Assembly: GCA_015499985.1 (NCBI GenBank)
Contig: JAAAUF010000397.1
Span: forward strand, 1 to 27,711
DNA: 27,711 nucleotides
Reading direction: 5' to 3'
Source: Haplosporangium gracile
Taxonomy: Eukaryota > Mortierellomycota > Mortierellomycetes > Mortierellales > Mortierellaceae
A model generated the notes under the pieces. The model was not told where the DNA came from and searched no databases. It was given only the letters and a program-made list of their open reading frames with translations. Shown here piece by piece: positions 11,560-21,380 of this stretch (the stretch's first letter is position 1; every line of letters begins with the position of its first letter). The translations under genes were made by a program, and so were the position numbers.

Positions 11560-12378
11560 CTAAAGCGAAGCAAGGACACGCTTAACAGTATCGCTCACAG
11601 TCTTCTTGGGCGCACGCGCAGGATCCAAGCTACCCAGCTCCTTCATAACCTTGCCCATATCCTTGGCTCCCGTAGCACCCTGTTCCTTCACAACCCTCCT
11701 GATCTCATCCTCAATCTCTTGTTCCGTCATGGCCTGAGGCAAATAGACCTTCAACATCTCGATTTCTTTGTTCTCCTGGGCGGCTTGTTCGGCACGACCG
11801 GCGGCGACAAAGTTGGAAACGGACTCTTGACGGCGTTTGATGGATTTCTGGATCAGGACTTGGATCACCGAGTCGGTAACTTTTTCGGGTGCTTGAGGAG
11901 ATTTTTCCAGGTATGTCAGATCACTCAAGATTCCCTTTAGAATGTTTTATGGAAGGGGAAGGGGAAGGGGAAAATATATATATGTCAATTGGGTTGTTGT
12001 AGGTGAGTCGAAGAGCTGGCAAAGAACAGTTGAACGCGATGCTGCTTGTCTGATCCGATCTAGTATATCCGTAAAAGTAAACATAATGGAGACAAGTACC
12101 TTGACGACGGCGAGTCTTTCCTTGTCCCTGGAACGCATAGCATCCTTGACGTCGGCCTTGATGCGGAGGAGCAACTGGGGTGTAGCAGGGGCAGCTAAGA
12201 AGTAAGGTGGAGAGAATTTACACATAAGTATGTTGTGAGAAAGCGTTTGTTGGTCGCGAAGACAAAGTGTGAAGAGAGTGCAGAGTGTAAGGTAAGAAGG
12301 GTTACCTTCGGTAGTGTAGAAGAGGCATGCCCTGGAGGCAGCAGCGAAAGGGCGAGACAATGCAGAGCGAGCGAACAT
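11560..12378 (-). CDS. AIM41: AIM41/YqeY-family mitochondrial protein (GatB/YqeY domain)
   Basis: Exons on the minus strand: 12378-12306, 12194-12100, 11934-11560; phases agree and give 180 aa, close to yeast Aim41. The first 25 residues (MFARSALSRPF..ASRACLFYT) are rich in Arg, Ser and Ala with no acids until the end, a typical mitochondrial presequence. The rest is a YqeY fold: LLLRIKADVKDAMRSRDKERLAVVK, then ILSDLTYLEKSPQ, SIKRRQESVSNFVAAGRAEQA, LKVYLPQAMTEQEIEDEI, and the closing GKVMKEL with VKRVLASL. The family resembles the tRNA-binding tail of GatB, but Aim41 function is poorly defined. The middle intron is 165 bp. Divergent from the small plus-strand gene at 12780, with a shared 401-bp promoter. 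Confidence 0.9.
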
Positions 12379-12779
12379 GATGTCTATGTAGGTTGGAAAG
12401 GGAGGGATGGGTGAATGGAGAAAAGAAAAGCGAGCACCCTCGGACACCAAAGGGAAGTTGTAAACAACGATATGCAACTGATGTGACTGCCTTGGCCATT
12501 GGTATTGGCTTTGGTCTTTTGTGGCCACCAAACCACGGGGGGGAGATAAAAGAAAAAGTAATGAAGCAAAACGCGTTCGTTTTCTCTTTCAACTTCATCA
12601 ACCACCAACGCTTACAGGACAAAAGGCAACCATCGCCGCAAGACTCCATCGGGACCACCAAGAACACGAAACTTACTCACACATCAACGCCCAAGCCTGA
12701 CAACTATTCTCACATCACTCAAAAGACATCTAATCACCCAACAACAACCTTCATACGTGCACACACAACCAGCCAAGAA
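12379..12779. promoter_or_regulatory. Shared divergent promoter, AIM41-like and 113-aa gene
   Basis: 401 bp between two starts transcribed outwards. The segment contains a G-rich run at 12535-12545 and a CA-rich plus-strand leader (about 12660-12775) ending at the ATG at 12780. No TATA box at a clear position was seen. Confidence 0.5.
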
Positions 12780-13228
12780 ATGACACAAGTACCAGACAAC
12801 TGCCTCGTCCTCCGTCGCGCCACAGAGTCCTGCAAAACGCTTGACTCTCTCCGCTACAAGCTCCATATCCTTCAGAAAAAGATTGCCAAAGCAAGGACCA
12901 CTCACCCCTCCACCACTCCTCTCACACCTGCTGTAAGCCTATTTCACGCCTTACAGTACTTTGCAATGCATTACTCAATAGCAATCAAGAGTCGGAACAC
13001 AAGCTCATTAACAATGTTTACTGTGATTATGGCATATAGACGCAGGACCAGGTGATGACGGGATTGTTGAATGAGGCGTACACACTGCAGTTTCAAATAT
13101 CGACCCTCCTTGCCGCAACAGAGGAACCCATCCCAGAGCGTCAGCGGATACCGACTTTTACGACTACTACTCGGGAACAGGAACATGCCTCCATTGCAGC
13201 ACCTTCAACAAACGCTCCCGTTGCATGA
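12780..13228 (+). CDS. Unknown 113-aa protein, two exons
   Basis: Not recognised. Exon 1, 12780-12932, codes 51 aa and ends at GTAAGC. Exon 2 most likely runs from 13040 (after CATATAG) to the TGA at 13228 and codes 62 aa; both are phase 0. The protein has two predicted amphipathic helices: one in exon 1 (ATESCKTLDSLRYKLHILQKKIAKA) and one in exon 2 (QVMTGLLNEAYTLQFQISTLL), joined by a Thr/Pro/Ser-rich linker, and a disordered Thr/Ala tail. This helix-linker-helix layout is common in small coiled-coil subunits of larger complexes such as Mediator or BLOC-like assemblies, but no family signature justifies a name. Acceptors further on at CGCAG or GACCAG are also in frame and would shorten exon 2 by two or four residues. 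It ends 116 bp from the convergent kinase gene. Confidence 0.65.
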
Positions 13229-13344
13229 AAAAAAACACAACAATCTCAGGGTCAAAGAATTCTTGGAAGAAAGAAATAAAAAAAAGACATTGACAGAAAT
13301 GGAAGTATTTTTGTGAGTGAAAAATTGGGGGTCATGGAAAGAGT

Positions 13345-15579
13345 CTATATGCCTCGGGGACGGCTTTGCCTGCCGTTGGGAACCGTCGTTTTTTGGTTCG
13401 CAGGATGGTTCCGATGACGTGCAGGCTTGTTGGAAGGATTCGACGCCCCACTGGCTTGCGCGCTTGCCGCCGACATTGCAGGTGACGGCATATGGCCAGC
13501 GCCTCCTCCTTGTGACGACGGGTTTAGACTGGATCCTCCTCGAGTCCCTGAAGGGTTGTTGTTTCCGTACCGACCGTCCAATGATGCCATCAGCGGTGAT
13601 CCCTGAGCGTATGGAGGTGACGGGTACGCATACTGGACCGCTCCAGCACCTTGTCCACCAACATCTGACGACGACGACGACATTGGCGGCACCAATCCTC
13701 CAGTCTCTGCAATAGAAGGAGTAGCAGGGATACCCAAATAATGCCGGAAAACTTGAATAATCTCATCAAACGACTGCTGTCGCTCATTCGGATCCTCCTT
13801 CCACGCCTTGTCGTAAACCGCGAAATACCAATCCGGCGTCCCCTCAACCCTCTCCTCTCTCGCCCCCGAGGTATAAGAAGTCGAAAAGTCTTTGAAGGGG
13901 TACCGACCCGCAAGGATGAACCAATAGATAACCCCCAGGGCGAAAATGTCACACCGGATATCGTAACGCGGTCGGTTGACACCTCTGTTTGCGAGCCGTT
14001 CGGGGGCCATGAATTGCCAGACACCTCCCAGGGGTTGGCTTGATTGGGCTGCCAAGCTGCCACGGATCCTGCGAAGTCCGAAGTCTGTCAGGCGTGCTCG
14101 GTATCTTGGTGGGGCCGTTGCACCTCCTCCTGTATTGAAACATCGAGCGTCGATGAGGACGTTTTTGGGATGAAGGTCTCCATGATGGAACCCACACCGG
14201 GCTAGATGCTCTAGGCCGACGGCAATATCGAGTGCAAGCACCATCCGTTCATGTGTCGAAGGGGACTCGAGGGCGTCGCGGGAGAGATGGATGAGTTTGT
14301 AGATATCTCCATGGTTATAGAACTGCATGATCATGAACCGTTCGATTCGATGGTCAGGGTGTAGTTTGTTGGCAATTCCGTAGAACTGGACAATGTTGTC
14401 GTGGTTCCCGCACAGCCTCATTACCTCCACCTATACAAAGTAAGTGTAATTTTGTTAGTTATTTTTTCTTTTTTTTTGAAGATGTGAATACAGATGGAAA
14501 AAAAAAAAAAAAAAAGCTATTGGCATATAACAAAGTCAAGAAAAACCCTTTACCTCTTTGTCAAACATGGAAGCATTCTTGGCAGAAGAACGCTTGGTAT
14601 CCAAAAGCGACTTCAATACTACAAACACCTTCCTTGATCCCCAATACGCCTTTCGGATCTCACCATTGCCTCCAACAGCCAACATCTGTCGTTGAGTAAA
14701 CTCGGACTGGTAATCAAAGTGCTCCAGCCGGTTACCTCCCTCGTCATCTCCATCCATCCAAGGTGCGATTGCGTTCAGGACAGAGGTCAGGAATAGCTCG
14801 TGGTCCAAAAATTGTGGCGTTGCTCCTCCTCCTACCAATCCTGCCACTCCTGCTTCGCCTGGTCCTGCGGGTGGGGGTGATGAAGGTCCATAACCATGAA
14901 GACCGCTCTTGAAATTGGACAAAGCCCCCGAGCTGTTGTCCGAGAACGACAAGCTGGGCATATCCGTCCCCGGTGCATCATATTGCCCCCCTCCTTGCAA
15001 GTATTGCTGTTGTTGCTGTTGCTGTTGTTGAAGCTGCTGCTGCTGCTGCTGCTGTTGATGTTGCTCCTGCACAAGCTGCTGCTGATAGAGTTGATGGTAC
15101 CGATACAACTGCTCCTGATGTTTCTGCTCCGTCTCAAGTCCCGGAGGAAACGGTGACTGGGGGCTGTGGATATACTCCGCCGGGGAGTGTTGCTGTTGGT
15201 GCTGTTGATGATTATGGATATGGGCTACAGCACGCTGTTGTTGTTGAAGATCCTCAAGATGTCGGAGGTGCTCAAGTTGTTCCTGTTCAAGTCGGGCTTG
15301 ATAAGCTCGTTGGCGTTGAAGTTGATCCTCTCGGAGTTGGTTCCCGTAGGTTAAGATGCGGGCTTTGTGATCTTCTAATGGTGTTGTTTTTTCGTTTTCT
15401 TCAGAGTTAGAGTTGTCGAGGGACATTCCTTGGTTGGAGGTGGAGATGTCGTCGGAATGAAGGAGATCAGGCATGGAATCCATGTCTACTGTTTGTTGCT
15501 GCTGCTGCTGTCGGCCGCCCCTGTTGTCTTCGGTGACGCCGCCGTAAAGACGGCTGATACTACTCTTGAAAAAGTTCAT
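13345..15579 (-). CDS. Glutamine-rich protein kinase (TKL/Tyr-kinase-like fold)
   Basis: Exons on the minus strand: 15579-14554 and 14430-13345, phase 0, 703 aa. N-terminal 250 residues are disordered, with Gln-rich coiled segments (about 84-115 and 163-195). Kinase domain about 297-577: glycine loop AVGGNGEIRKAYWG, beta-3 Lys K323 (VVLKSL), HxD at H425-G426-D427 (HHGDLHPKN), DFG at 458-460, APE at 484-486. All catalytic residues are present, so it should be active. The Lys that follows HRD-Leu in Ser/Thr kinases is His here, as in HGDLHxxN loops of TKL-like kinases expanded in some Mucoromycota; that comparison is from general knowledge. The C-terminus (about 590-703) is Ser/Gly/Pro-rich. 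The start MNFFKSS is preferred: upstream in-frame sequence is CT-rich, and an acceptor-like T-run + CAG at 15669-15682 suggests a 5'UTR intron. Substrates are unknown. Confidence 0.85.
15002..15065. repeat. CTG/TTG (CAG/CAA) triplet repeat coding polyQ
   Basis: Interrupted CTG/TTG triplets on the plus strand read as CAG/CAA on the coding strand. They give the main polyglutamine tract of the kinase (about residues 175-192). The mixed codons suggest a functional rather than purely slipped repeat. Confidence 0.85.
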
Positions 15580-17246
15580 GGGATTCGTATGACTATGCTC
15601 GCTTTGCTTTGTTGGTGAGCTGTTGGTTGTTGAGTTTGTGAGGTTAAGAAACAGCAGCTCTCGTTCCTGAAAAAAAAAAAAAAAGGTTGTTGGTCTCTGA
15701 TTATTGATGCTTGTCTGGGTAGTTTGTTTGTCAGCGATGATATGGTTGTAAGATGTGGAAGAGGAAACTATGATGGAAACTGGGGAGAGAGTGGGTGGGA
15801 GCGAGGAGAGGAGTAAAGAAAGAGAAGAAAAGAAAAGAGAAGAAAGAAGGGAGGGGATCCATGGGGACGGGAGGAGGGGGGGAGGGGACGGCGACAATGC
15901 ATTAAAAAAGCATAAAACCGAAAAGGGCTCATCTCATCTTTCTTGTACTTTTTTTGCTCTACCTTACCGCTTCTATTTTATTCCTTTTTGCATTGTTTGA
16001 GTGAACTGCATAGAAGGAAAAAAGGAGCCCTGAATAATAGACTGTTGACCCTTTCCTTTACCTTCCTTTTTCTTGTTTTCATGTGTATGCATGATCACGC
16101 TTCCACAGGGTTAAGGATGATTGACCGACATCGGACGGGAAGCATCATCCTCATCAACTCTTGCTGTGTTCGCGTAGGTGCCCATCGTGGGATTTTGGGA
16201 CAAGAAGCGCTTTACGATAAAGGAATGAATTGACGATGGGAGCGAGGAAAAAAGATTATTAGAGGAAAGGGGGGGCAATGATGGACTGTATCAAATTACT
16301 AAGAAAAAAAAAAGGCAAAAAAGGAAAAGTAAGCCAGCTCAGCCATGCCCTTGGGATTCAATCGATAGTCGCAACGATAGCAATGAGTGAGATGAATAAA
16401 CTAAAAGCGAAAACAAGAACGCGTTCAAAGGATTTACTCGTGTTGTATGAGCAAGGAAAAAGGGCAATAATAAAGGACCTTTTCAGTTGCGCGTGAAGAC
16501 GTCCTTCGAAGTCCCTGAGAAAACTTTAAGGAAATGGAGACAGGGAAAGGTGTTTCTTGAGTTGATAGATAGCCACGACGTGAGAGAAAGCATTGGTTCA
16601 GAATCTGAACAGGAGTAAAGTTTACGCTTTCAAAGTCTACTTCTATGCAATGATTGTTGATTCTTGTTCGATTTACAATTGTTTGTTGACACCATGTTCT
16701 TGTCGTTGTTAACATGGATGTTGTTGTTGCTCTTGTACTTGTTATTGTTGTTGTTATTGTTGTTGTTATTGTTGTTGTTATTGCTGTTGCTGTTGCTTTT
16801 GTTGGTGTCATTGTCGTGGTTCTCCTTCTGTCAATGTGAATTCTATTCTTGTGTCATTCATGTTTCAGTGCTCCGTTATCGGTATTGGTTTGTGTATGCG
16901 CATGTTGTTATTGTCAATGCTGCCTGCTGCCAATGATCCATTTCGCACTTTGTCTCCTCTTTCCTTCTATCTTTCCTTTCAATCCAACCCCCCTGCATTC
17001 TTCATTTTCTTTGGTCCCATCGTTCTTTATCGTCCAATGTGCCACTTTCCCGACAGACGGGTGGCCAAAAAAGAAAAAAGCGAGACAAGATGTCAAAGAC
17101 ACAGAAAAACGAGAAAATATTTTTGGCCATGTTTTTCGTCCCGAAAAAAAAAAGTTTTCTAGTTTTGTATTATCTTTGAGCTTTGTTTACTCCTATGCAT
17201 TATCCTTCATCCTTATTTTATTATCACCTATCACTGAGGGTTATCC
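15580..17246. promoter_or_regulatory. Intergenic: kinase promoter side and SRA1-like 3' flank
   Basis: 1.67 kb with no supportable gene. The part at 15580-16000 is CT-rich on the minus strand and is the likely kinase promoter/leader. The middle carries a perfect 15-bp palindrome (16596-16610) and a TTG/TTA microsatellite (about 16716-16800). The part nearest 17246 should be the 3' UTR of the SRA1-like gene. Open frames here are translations of the microsatellite or of AT-rich DNA. Confidence 0.5.
16716..16800. repeat. TTG/TTA microsatellite with 12-bp higher-order period
   Basis: Units of GTTGTTGTTATT recur several times with degenerate TTG triplets on both sides. Intergenic. Confidence 0.85.
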
Positions 17247-19458
17247 TTATGAGGCAGGCACCGTGGTGTAGAAGTCAATCAATCGCTTGAATCCCAAAAG
17301 CCATTTGCCTTCACTATCAAACTCGGTCTGCATCAACTTAGCATGGATGGCATGGCACTGCGTAAACGACCTTGAAGACAAAGCTATTATTTACCGTTTG
17401 AAAAAAAAGGAAGGATCGGGGTGAATATAAAGTCCGAACAGGTCGCCGATAACTTTAACAGGCAGAGTTTCCCAGAAAAAAAAAAAGAAAAGCCCGTTTT
17501 TTTTTGTTTTTTTTCCTGCATGGTCAGAGAAAGAAAGAGAGAATGAGCAAGAGAGAGAGCGGCGCGGCACAGGGCACAATACCTTCGATCATTTCGCCTA
17601 GGGGGACAACGACACGCTCCTTGACGGTTCCTTGCTGCATCTGATCCTGCAATGACTGAAGTCTCTTGGTGGTGTCCTCAAACATCCGCTTTTGAGGNNN
17701 NNNNNNNTTTTTTTGAAAAAGATGTGGACGAAGATAAATAAGCGCTTGGATCCATGTCATACGAATTGCAAGAAGGTTGGTTTTCTTTTTTTTACGATTG
17801 TTGTTGTTGTTGTTGTTGTTAAATAGATAGGGCGTGCCGAAGGGGTACTCTTCTTCCGCGGGAAAAGACCAGCTGGTTACTTATGTCGTTGTTAATCGTA
17901 TTGATGTGCAAAAGGTGAAGGGCGCTGCTTCCGAAAGATGATACGCGCGCGTCCCGTTTCCTTTGTGCAGAAGGGTCGACTCTTTCTTCTTTTCCAGAAA
18001 TATACAGTCTAGGCTTGGCTTCTAGCCTTTGTTTTTTCCCTTTCAGGTAAAAAGATGTTACCATCCCTGCATCCCGACGCGTGTCGCTTGTATTTTTGAA
18101 AGTCGTCGCTTCGTCCGTAGAACTATTTAGCGCGCGAACGCGTGTCAGTTTACAGCCACCCTTCCCTGCCTCCCTGCCCTACCATATCACACTATGCACC
18201 CTGTCTGAGCCTCTTCTCGGAAAACCCTCTTCATCAGCCCCCTCTCTCACCTTCGTTAATTTTTTTTTCGACTCGCATCAATCCACAACACCTGTGCTCT
18301 TCTCTTTAGTTGTTGTTGTTGTTGTTGTCTTGTTTACATCTCCTCATCTCCCTTCTCTTCGTAACCCGCGCACGCCTTCTCTCTCACTTTCGCCGTCTCT
18401 TTACCTTTCCCGCTCTTCATCATCCTGTTCTGCTCTCGGTCACTCATGCATCATCTAATCCGAAATAAAACTATCCTGACAACTTTGTTGCAAGGCTATC
18501 GTTCTGCCCGCCATTGTCGTCACTGTACCTCTGTTCACTCGTTACCCCTGAATTTTGTTCCACCCAAACTCCAGTTTTCTAGTCGTCCCGAAATAACGTG
18601 ATGTCCCTCCTCTTCCCCTCTTTACTTGCTTGCTGCTTTCCTGCAATAGTTTTCTGCTCCTAGGTAGGCGTAAGACTTACGGGAACATGAGCAGAGCACT
18701 CTTTGATAATCCTGGTCAGGGTCCCGTTCATGGGCCCAAAGTCGTACGCTGCCCCATCATCCATCTTGGCTGACTTTTCAAAGATCTAAGATGGAGAACG
18801 CCATAATAACGCAAGGAAAAAGTAGGATTTTTTTTTGAGTTTTCCATTCTCTAGTAAGTATAATGGCGGGCAGAATCCAACTCTTTTTTTTTTTTTTTTT
18901 TTGACTCCTCTTTTATGCACAGGTTGAAGTCCATTGTGCACAGGCGGAAGTGTGTTTGAAGATACATACCTTGGTGGGAGGGTCGTTCCAATGGTTGTCA
19001 ATGGCGGCAGTCCGGAAATCGCCTTTGGTATAAGGAATAGATGAAGGTCCCGTTCCAGCAGCCTTCATGGGGGGTGGAGGCAGTTTCATCCCTCCAGCAG
19101 GAGGGGGTCCTCCCGCTGCTACTACTGCTCCTGGAGGTGGTGAAGGAGATGCTCCAGGACGTGATGAACCAAAGAGCCCTGGGGGCCCGCCTCCTGCCAA
19201 AGGCAACGATGTCGCTGTTGTAGGCAGTCCTCCTGTTGATACCGATTCTGATGCTCCAGTTGATGTGGTGGGGGGAGGATATGCGACAGAGACTCTGTTG
19301 TTTTTGCGAGGCTTGAAGGTTGGCAGGGGTGGGGCACTGAGAGGTGCCGAGAATGAGGAGGTGTCGACTGTGTCCTGTACCTCGTCGTTGGAGATGATGT
19401 CCTGGTCGTTGGTGTTGTTGTTGTCGTTGTCCTGGTTGGTTCTGTCTGGCGTGTCCAT
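17247..19458 (-). CDS. SRA1-like protein (SRA1/Sec31 C-terminal domain), gap in locus
   Basis: Exons on the minus strand: 19458-18970 (163 aa), 18785-18681 (35 aa), about 17697-17583 (38 aa; its 5' edge touches the N gap), 17383-17247 (45 aa). Phases agree and the product is about 281 aa. The N-terminal half is Pro/Gly-rich and disordered. It is followed by NHWNDPPTK, matching the WNDPP motif I know from the N-terminus of human SRA1. The C-terminal helical domain (RIIKECSAHVP; RMFEDTTKRLQSLQDQM; CHAIHAKLM; GKWLLGFKRLI) matches the SRA1/Sec31-type helical bundle, including the final W-x2-G-x-KRLI. SRA1 proteins are linked to transcription co-regulation, Sec31 to COPII coats; lack of WD repeats favours SRA1. 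The third exon may start in the Ns or at the AAAAG just before CGG at 17688. The intron before it is about 983 bp, far longer than its neighbours. Confidence 0.75.
17698..17707. other. Assembly gap (10 N)
   Basis: Ten consecutive N, followed on the plus strand by a T run. It lies at the acceptor side of the third SRA1-like intron/exon border, so the true border and true intron length are uncertain. Confidence 0.99.
18446..18601 (+). CDS. Candidate 51-aa ORF nested in SRA1-like intron (weak)
   Basis: This plus-strand ORF follows a CT-rich, promoter-like stretch (about 18150-18440) of the kind that precedes true starts elsewhere in the window (3717, 22694). The first 30 residues (MHHLIRNKTILTTLLQGYRS, then ARHCRHC) are basic, hydroxylated and lack acids, resembling a mitochondrial presequence. 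No downstream exon in the same direction can be found, because SRA1-like exon 2 on the other strand begins at 18681. It may be a first exon cut off from its gene by misassembly, a real micropeptide, or chance. Confidence 0.2.
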   Translation: MHHLIRNKTILTTLLQGYRSARHCRHCTSVHSLPLNFVPPKLQFSSRPEIT

Positions 19459-21380
19459 GGTTGTTTTTCTTGAGGTTGATGAGTGATGGGGAGGAGGAAG
19501 AGATGATGAGCAGGCTCGAGCAGGTTAAAAATACCGTAAAAATCAAGGAGACGACAAAGACAAGACATGAAAAGTCAAATAGATATGAGCGCTTGGACAT
19601 GTCATTTTGCGATGTCAGTTTCATTCATGCGGACAGAAATGAATGGACACGCTAGCTGCCTATCGGTCAAGTCCACTTGAACGGTTATTCCAAGCGTCCA
19701 TGCATACATAGGTCACTAAGCAGCTCGAAAGTTAGATGATAGGAGGGAAAAGTAATCAAAATTGATCAATAACGAGCTTTTATTTTGCTTGAAGTGGATT
19801 CAGGAGGATAGCAGCCGGTTCCATTCCATGACCACCCCTCCTGTGTAGCAATCGCTGCCGTTGATATCCGAACGGTGCTGGTCTGCACGGGGGATATTCT
19901 CTGAACAAGCCAAAACTGGAACGACTGATAGATCCCTGCCGAAAAGGCAACCAGCCTGGTGATCTCTCCTTCCCATGATGCCGATCTGGTTATCCTCTTC
20001 ATTAGTCTCCAGCAGAGCCTTATCAACACACTACCCAACGATACTCTATTCCTTTTCCTAAATGGAAAAAAAAGGAAATCGATCCTTCACTTGGCAGCCA
20101 TGGCGTCGTCACCTGGCCATCCCATTTCCACTGTCAAAATCGATCACACCGCCATGCTGAAATCGGATTTCACTTAGGGATCGCACCCTCTCAAACCAAA
20201 ACCACCTTCGCTGTAGCCAGATCGTACAATTCCGATGATCCTCTCAACCAACACAACAATCATTCTCCAGTCTCAATCTGACAGCCAATCAAAGACTTTT
20301 CCACAGGTACCTTCGATCTCAGACCGATTCCATTAACCTTCTTCCAAAACAGATCTCAAGCCCCTCCAGCCCAGCAACCATCAGTCCCTGCTCAGAAAGG
20401 AAAAAAAAGATCAAAAAGATCATCCACCATCTCAATCATCGACTTGATCATCCTGTTAACGAATCCTCCTGCGTCGAAAATGGAGGGGTCCGTATGTGTG
20501 TTTGTGTTTGTTGGAATCCCTGAACAAAAAAAGACTCGAGTCCTGGTCCCCATCCTCCAAGTAAAAACAACTTCCTGATTCCTGAAAAAAAACAACCTCT
20601 CACTCGACTCGCTTAATATCATGGAGTGAACCACCACAAACATATCGCTCGCTCCTTCCTGTCCATCATCGTATCCTCCTACTACTCCTGCTCGACAAAA
20701 TAAAGGTTCCTCCTGTCCTGCATAGCTTCTCCATCACCGTCAATGACGCATAGTATCATTCTCTATCCTGCTCGGCCTCATATTCTCTCCACTGCAAGTA
20801 AAATGATTCCTGGCACCAATTGCGTCAAGGCTGTCCTTCATATGCTTGATAATCCGACGTGGATTCTCCTAGCCTGCAGTTGATGTTGATTTGTGAGTGT
20901 GTGTGTATGTGGAAGTGCTGATGTGTATGATCCTGAAAGGGAAGAAGGTAGAGAGTGGATGGTGGGGGGATGGTGCCAGTGGGCAATAGACTCTCCTTGA
21001 CAAGCGCACTCGCAACATAGCCAACCAACGACCCGAACGACATCCTGTTCCTCCAAAAACACTCGACGGCAAACAGGTCCTACTGAACGATACCACACAG
21101 AGACAGAGGGCGCCCTCCATGGTATAATGCAATCCTTGAAGACGTTTCCGAATGACGACTAAGAAAGGGCGAGTTGCAAAGAAGTCTTCAGAAGTTGTGA
21201 TTTGCGTCTAGCGCAGGCTCGTCTTCATCTCGCCTTGTTTATATGTAGGAAGCAGTTGTATTTGTATGTTTGTTTTTTTCGACGTTCATCGTCCCTTTTA
21301 TTCAGAAGGAAAATAAAAAGGAAAAAAGAAACCAAGTGTTGAATTCAAATTGAAAGGTAAAGCTCATGGAAGGAGCGCGC
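19459..21380. other. 1.9-kb gap with no convincing gene
   Basis: It lies between the start of the SRA1-like gene and the stop of eL22. The part next to 19458 should be the SRA1-like promoter; the part at 21297-21380 is the eL22 3' UTR, with an AATAAA-type signal on the minus strand near 21297-21302. In between, open frames are short and discordant on both strands. The minus strand has several pyrimidine-tract + CAGG acceptor-like sites (near 20411, 20527, 20588 and 20933) and an AATAAA-like signal near 19788, but no matching consensus donors. A 12-bp palindrome lies at 21106-21117. Confidence 0.4.
21106..21117. repeat. Perfect 12-bp palindrome GAGGGCGCCCTC within an outer inverted repeat
   Basis: Perfect dyad, flanked by an outer pair ATACCA (21090-21095) and TGGTAT (21120-21125). 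A protein-binding dyad or a small cruciform are both possible. Confidence 0.6.

Noticed and set aside
16434..16936. Open frames with Thr/Ile or Leu repeats
   Set aside because: They are translations of the TTG/TTA microsatellite, with no start context or splice support.
17708..17774. Plus-strand peptide resembling part of a Zn2Cys6 cluster (DPCHTNCKK before GTTGGT)
   Set aside because: The Cys spacing is wrong (C-x3-C), an expected Cys is Asn, and there is no continuation on either side. Probably chance at the gap edge.
20869..21132. Overlapping minus-strand open frames beginning MHYT and MSFGSLVGYV
   Set aside because: Three frames are open over the same stretch, there are no consensus donors to continue any of them, and the downstream part is His/Thr low complexity.
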